Source: Fodinibacter sp035633415
Lineage (GTDB): Bacteria > Actinomycetota > Actinomycetes > Actinomycetales > Dermatophilaceae
Length of the DNA stretch: 33,551 nt
Direction: 5' to 3'
Assembly: GCA_035633415.1 (NCBI GenBank)
Contig: DASQEZ010000002.1
Span: 1 to 33,551 of the forward strand
Under the pieces are notes generated by a model that did not search any database, was not told the DNA's origin, and saw nothing but the letters and a program-made list of their open reading frames with translations. A program made the position numbers and the translations under genes. Numbering within the stretch: position 1 is the stretch's first letter; every line of letters begins with the position of its first letter. Below are positions 30,181 through 33,551 of this stretch, one piece after another.

Positions 30181-32043
30181 TCAGATGGTCAGGCCGTCGC
30201 CGAAGCGGAACAGCGGGTCGTCGTAGCCCGGCACGTCCTCGGGGTGGCGGCGCACCTGCTCCATCGAGCGCGGCAGGTCGAACGGCAGCCGGCCGCGCGG
30301 AGGGATCGCCCCGGTGAGCGCCTCGAGCAGGGCGTCGTCGCCCGTGCCGTAGCTGCCCACGAGGGCCGCGGTGAACGGGAGCAGCGGCGTGAGCACCGCG
30401 GGCCGGTCGAGCGCCACGTCGACGACGAGGGGGCACGCGTCCGCGACCCGCCGCAGGCGGGCCACGAGTCCCGGCGGGAAGTCGAGCGACCCCTGGTGGA
30501 ACCATGACTCGAGGAAGAGGTCCGAGCGCGGGTCGAAGGGCGCCGTGAGCCGGACCAGTGCGACGTCCGCGTCCTCCGGCCGGTCGACGGGGATGCCGTG
30601 CCGGGCGATCGTGTCGCCACCCACGTTCTCGGCGTAGATCCGCAGGCCGGCATGCAGGGGCAGCAGCACCGGGCCCTCCGGGACACCGTTGGTGAGCACG
30701 GTGACGGAGGCGGCCTGGGCGCGGTGCCCGGCATCCCGGAAGTCCCTGCGGCCGACGGTCCGCGCGGCGGCGTCCTCGTCGACGTAGGGGTCGTCGAACA
30801 GGCCGAGGTCGAACTTCACCGCGAGAAGCCGTCGGGCCGACGCGTCGATCCGCTCCTGCGGCACCCGCCCCTGTGCGACGAGGTCGAGCAGGATCTCGAC
30901 GCACTCCTCGCCGCCGAACTGGTCGGCCCCCGCCTCGAGGATCCGCTCCATCCGGGCGGGCGGGTCGAGGTGCTCGACCCCCCAGGCCCGGGCGGGGAGC
31001 ACCTGGCCGCCGACGTGGTTGTCGCTGACCAGCTCCCAGTCGGTGACGACGACGCCGTCGTAGCCCAGCCCTTCCCTGAGCAGACCCGCCACGAGCTGCT
31101 GGTTGTAGCCGAAGCCGACCTCCTCGATCGGCTCTCCGTCGACCTCGAGCCCGACCGGCATCCCGTAGTAGGGCATGATCGCGGCGGCCCCGGCCTCGAT
31201 GACCGGAGGGAAGGGCTTGAGGTGGTCGGCGAACCGCCCTCCGGGATAGACCTGTTCGCGTCCGTAGGGGAAGTGGGCATCCTCGCCGTCCTTCTGCGGG
31301 CCGCCCCCCGGGAAGTGCTTCGCCGTACAGGCGACGCTCCCCGGGCCGAGGACCTCCTGCTGGAAGCCGTGGAGGTACGCGACGCCCAGCTCGGTGACGA
31401 GGTCCGGGTCCTGGCCGAAGGTGCCGGCCTGCCGTCCCCACCGGGGCTCGGTGGCGAGGTCGAGTGTCGGGTGCAGGGCGGCTCGGATGCCGACGGCGAC
31501 GTACTCCTGCCGCGCGATGTCCGCGAACTCGCGCACGGCATCCACGTCGCGCATCGCTGCGAGCCCGAGGGGTTCCGGCCACTGCGAGAACGCCTTTGCG
31601 CTGAAGGAGACCCCTGCGTTCTCGATGAACGAGTGCCGCGGGTCGCTCGACACGGTGACGGGGATGCCGTGTGGGGTCCGCTCGGCGAGCGCCTGCAGGG
31701 CGTTGTGCCAGCGGGCCGCCATCCGGGGGTCCTCGAGCAGGTGCACGTTGAAGTGGCTGAGGTGCTTCTCGAGGACGACGACGCTCGTGGCGGTCTTGCT
31801 GATCCGCCCGGGCTCCTCGATGACCGTGCCGTCCGCACCCGCCTCGATGACCGTCTGGAACAACAGGCCGACCTTCTCCTCGAGGGAGAGACGGTTCAGG
31901 AGGTCCTCGACCCGTGCCGCGGTGTCGAGGCGTGGGTCCTCGTAGGGGTCCATTCGTCCGTTGCCGTTGAGGTCACGGAACTCCACGCCCGCCGGGCTGG
32001 TGGTCCGTGGGCGGCGGGGCTCATGGGTCGACGGCGTCGGCAT
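30181..32043 (-). CDS. Glycoside hydrolase family 3 beta-glucosidase-like enzyme
   Basis: 620 residues. GH3 features: TEPRWGRQAGTFGQDP near the substrate pocket, KHFPGGG, and the nucleophile Asp335 in VVTDWELV. Near the N-terminus lies an EF-hand-like loop, DLNGNGRMDPYED, seen in a GH3 subgroup. No signal peptide, so it acts in the cytoplasm on imported oligosaccharides. Start ATG at 32043 has AGGAAGGGA about 11 nt upstream; an alternative ATG at 32073 lacks a good ribosome site. It follows the GH94-like gene by 76 bp and likely shares its operon. The sugar cannot be named from sequence. Confidence 0.9.
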   Translation of the reverse strand: MPTPSTHEPRRPRTTSPAGVEFRDLNGNGRMDPYEDPRLDTAARVEDLLNRLSLEEKVGLLFQTVIEAGADGTVIEEPGRISKTATSVVVLEKHLSHFNVHLLEDPRMAARWHNALQALAERTPHGIPVTVSSDPRHSFIENAGVSFSAKAFSQWPEPLGLAAMRDVDAVREFADIARQEYVAVGIRAALHPTLDLATEPRWGRQAGTFGQDPDLVTELGVAYLHGFQQEVLGPGSVACTAKHFPGGGPQKDGEDAHFPYGREQVYPGGRFADHLKPFPPVIEAGAAAIMPYYGMPVGLEVDGEPIEEVGFGYNQQLVAGLLREGLGYDGVVVTDWELVSDNHVGGQVLPARAWGVEHLDPPARMERILEAGADQFGGEECVEILLDLVAQGRVPQERIDASARRLLAVKFDLGLFDDPYVDEDAAARTVGRRDFRDAGHRAQAASVTVLTNGVPEGPVLLPLHAGLRIYAENVGGDTIARHGIPVDRPEDADVALVRLTAPFDPRSDLFLESWFHQGSLDFPPGLVARLRRVADACPLVVDVALDRPAVLTPLLPFTAALVGSYGTGDDALLEALTGAIPPRGRLPFDLPRSMEQVRRHPEDVPGYDDPLFRFGDGLTI

Positions 32044-32119
32044 CGCAGGTGTGGTCCCTTCCTGGAAAGTCATCGGTCGATCGGGTCGTGTGCTCGGGCG
32101 GCGGTGGTGGTCGGGCCGG

Positions 32120-33551
32120 CTACGGCAGGAGGATCTCGAGCTCGTCGCCGTCAGGGCGCAGCGCGGCGTCGAGGTCGGCGAGGTCGACGACCAGGGCGCC
32201 GACACGGTACGGGTTCGCGCAGCGGGTGGCGGCGAGGTCGCGACCACCCAGACGCACGGCGGACGGTCCGTGGCCACGGCCGCCCACGCGGTAGCGGACC
32301 TTCACCCGGCCCCCCGCGAGGGGGACGGTGGCCGTCAGACCGTCCAGGCCGGACGGGAGGACGGGGTCGATCTCGACGGTCCCGGCACGCCGGCGGACCC
32401 CGAGCATCGAGTGCACGACGATCCGGAGCAGCACCCCCGGGCCGGACGAGTAGATCCGCCAGCCGGCCTCCAGGCCGGTCGCGCCCGTGAGCACCTCGGC
32501 GTACCGTGCGGCGAACTCCTCGCGGTCGAGGCAGGCCGCGTCCGAGCTCGACGGATAGGCGTTCGCCTGGCGTCGTCTGGCACCGGGCACGACGGCGACC
32601 GTGATGGGTGGCAGCACCTGTTGGAGCCCTTGCCACAGCGCGTCGGCGTCGCCCCAGTGGGCCATCGCCTCGCACCAGCGCAGGTGCGCGTGGACGTACA
32701 TGAGCCCGATCTCCCGGCCGACGAACGTCGCCGTCTCCGCGCGCTGGAAGTGCCGCATGAGCCCGCCCGAGTAGGGCGGTGGCCGGTCGAACAGCCGCAC
32801 GCCGTCCACACCCATGAGGTGCTCGCGGACCAGCGCCACGTGGTGCGCGGCCGCATCGGGGTCGAGGAGGTCCTCGCCGAGGGCGTGGATCATCTGCAGC
32901 GAGCCGTGCCGGAGTCCCGTCTCGGCGTCCCGCGGGTGGACCAGCAGGCGCCGGGTCCTCACCACGCCGTCCGCGTCGGGTGGGTCGAGCTGGGCGTACC
33001 CGGCGAGCTCACCGTCCACCAGCAGGTGCCGGCGCAGGTCGTCGGCGACCGCCGCGGCCTCCGCACGCAGGGCCTCGACGAGGACGTCCTCCCCCGGCAC
33101 GGTCTCCAGCCCGTCGGCGAGGGTGCGCAGCGCCTGGTGGTGCAGCGTCGCGGTCCACGCACTGGTCATCGTCGCGGCCATCGTCGGGTCGACCGGCTGG
33201 AGCGAGTCGTTCCAGTCGCCGTGGCCGTACGCCACGAGGGCGGTCCCCGGCAGGAAGTGCTCCCGTGCGCTCGCGAGGGCGCACTCGAGGTGCGAGCGCA
33301 TCGTCGAGGCCGGCGCCGATGGCGCGCCGGTCGGGGTGTACCAGGGCACCGTCGCCTCCAACAGCGCGACGTCACCGGACGCCAGGAGGTACCGGCCGAC
33401 GGCGAGGACCGGCCAGTGGACGACGTCGCCGTGCGACGGCTCCATCCGGAAGTGCTCGTCCCCCGGTAGGAAGCCGAACGCCTGGGGCCAGGTCCCGTCG
33501 GCGTTCTGGGCCGCGAAGATGCGCAGGAGCAGGGCGCGCGCGTCGGCCTGC
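32120..33551 (-). CDS. GH94-like glycoside phosphorylase, C-terminal part (cut by window edge)
   Basis: At least 476 residues, continuing beyond the window. The (alpha/alpha)6 barrel segments are recognisable: NADGTWPQAFGF, MEPSHGDVVHWPVLAVGRYLLASGD and GHGDWNDSLQPVD, where the Asp of GDWND corresponds to the catalytic acid of GH94 cellobiose-type phosphorylases. Databases often label such proteins GH36-type. The C-terminus is a beta-sandwich-like cap. It would phosphorolyse a beta-linked glucan to a sugar phosphate. The open frame continues past 33445 to the window edge, so the ATG at 33445 is internal. Confidence 0.75.
   Translation of the reverse strand, partial: QADARALLLRIFAAQNADGTWPQAFGFLPGDEHFRMEPSHGDVVHWPVLAVGRYLLASGDVALLEATVPWYTPTGAPSAPASTMRSHLECALASAREHFLPGTALVAYGHGDWNDSLQPVDPTMAATMTSAWTATLHHQALRTLADGLETVPGEDVLVEALRAEAAAVADDLRRHLLVDGELAGYAQLDPPDADGVVRTRRLLVHPRDAETGLRHGSLQMIHALGEDLLDPDAAAHHVALVREHLMGVDGVRLFDRPPPYSGGLMRHFQRAETATFVGREIGLMYVHAHLRWCEAMAHWGDADALWQGLQQVLPPITVAVVPGARRRQANAYPSSSDAACLDREEFAARYAEVLTGATGLEAGWRIYSSGPGVLLRIVVHSMLGVRRRAGTVEIDPVLPSGLDGLTATVPLAGGRVKVRYRVGGRGHGPSAVRLGGRDLAATRCANPYRVGALVVDLADLDAALRPDGDELEILLP

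Noticed and set aside
30598..33469. Two long plus-strand frames opposite GH3 and the GH94-like gene
   Set aside because: Shadow composition and no motifs; the minus strand carries GH3 and GDWND signatures.
1..33551. CRISPR arrays, insertion sequences, prophage, toxin-antitoxin or known defence genes
   Set aside because: No regularly spaced repeats, transposase, phage or defence domains were found on reading both strands.

Overview
The window is high-GC DNA (roughly 70% by eye) with dense genes, many GTG starts, 4-nt stop/start overlaps and the fhaA-fhaB-pstP-rodA-pbpA-pknB cell-envelope block next to trpG, a class E sortase, a DUF881 gene, crgA, a rhomboid gene and ppiA. That gene set and order, with tRNA-Leu(CAG) beyond fhaA, is the oriC-proximal core of Actinobacteria (compare fhaA to ppiA in Mycobacterium tuberculosis). 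A PknB with three PASTA domains, the absence of pknA and the DUF3516 helicase point to Micrococcales, perhaps an Intrasporangiaceae-like organism. The family placement is inference.

Regions: (1) 1-6087: a DksA/TraR-type zinc-finger protein, a DUF3516 Ski2-like helicase, and a large secreted protein with a Gly14 tract and C-terminal VCBS/FG-GAP repeats. (2) 6088-8730: an OmpR-type regulator with an intramembrane-type sensor kinase, then a GNAT acetyltransferase. (3) 8749-9483: bfd-bfr iron storage behind a DtxR/IdeR-type iron box. (4) 9650-13437: an SDR coupled to a lipoyl-less E2 acyltransferase domain, a small unknown protein, and an FAD monooxygenase divergent from a MarR regulator across an inverted repeat. 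(5) 13455-16007: a copper/haem export locus (His-rich membrane protein, PCu(A)C lipoprotein, Tat-exported DyP peroxidase). (6) 16186-17312: tRNA-Leu(CAG), its terminator, and a pirin. (7) 17414-24891: the fhaA-fhaB-pstP-rodA-pbpA-pknB operon, which couples Ser/Thr phosphorylation to lateral-wall or septal peptidoglycan synthesis. (8) 24919-29059: trpG, an unlisted 52-codon membrane protein, sortase and DUF881 on the minus strand, divergent from crgA, then rhomboid and ppiA. (9) 29240-33551: a membrane-anchored LEA-like protein, then a GH3 beta-glucosidase and a GH94-like phosphorylase (cut by the window edge) for glucan breakdown.

No CRISPR array, insertion sequence, prophage or toxin-antitoxin pair is seen, and every intergenic gap is under 300 bp. 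The least expected signals are: an 8-mer (GGATGCCG/CGGCATCC) that I counted 29 times on both strands, about ten times a simple base-composition expectation; three same-direction DnaA-box-like sequences between the convergent crgA and rhomboid genes; a symmetric TACGCTA element that can serve as the -10 of both crgA and the DUF881-sortase-trpG operon; two tandem 20-bp dyad repeats upstream of the copper locus; and a bacterioferritin whose ferroxidase His is Asp.
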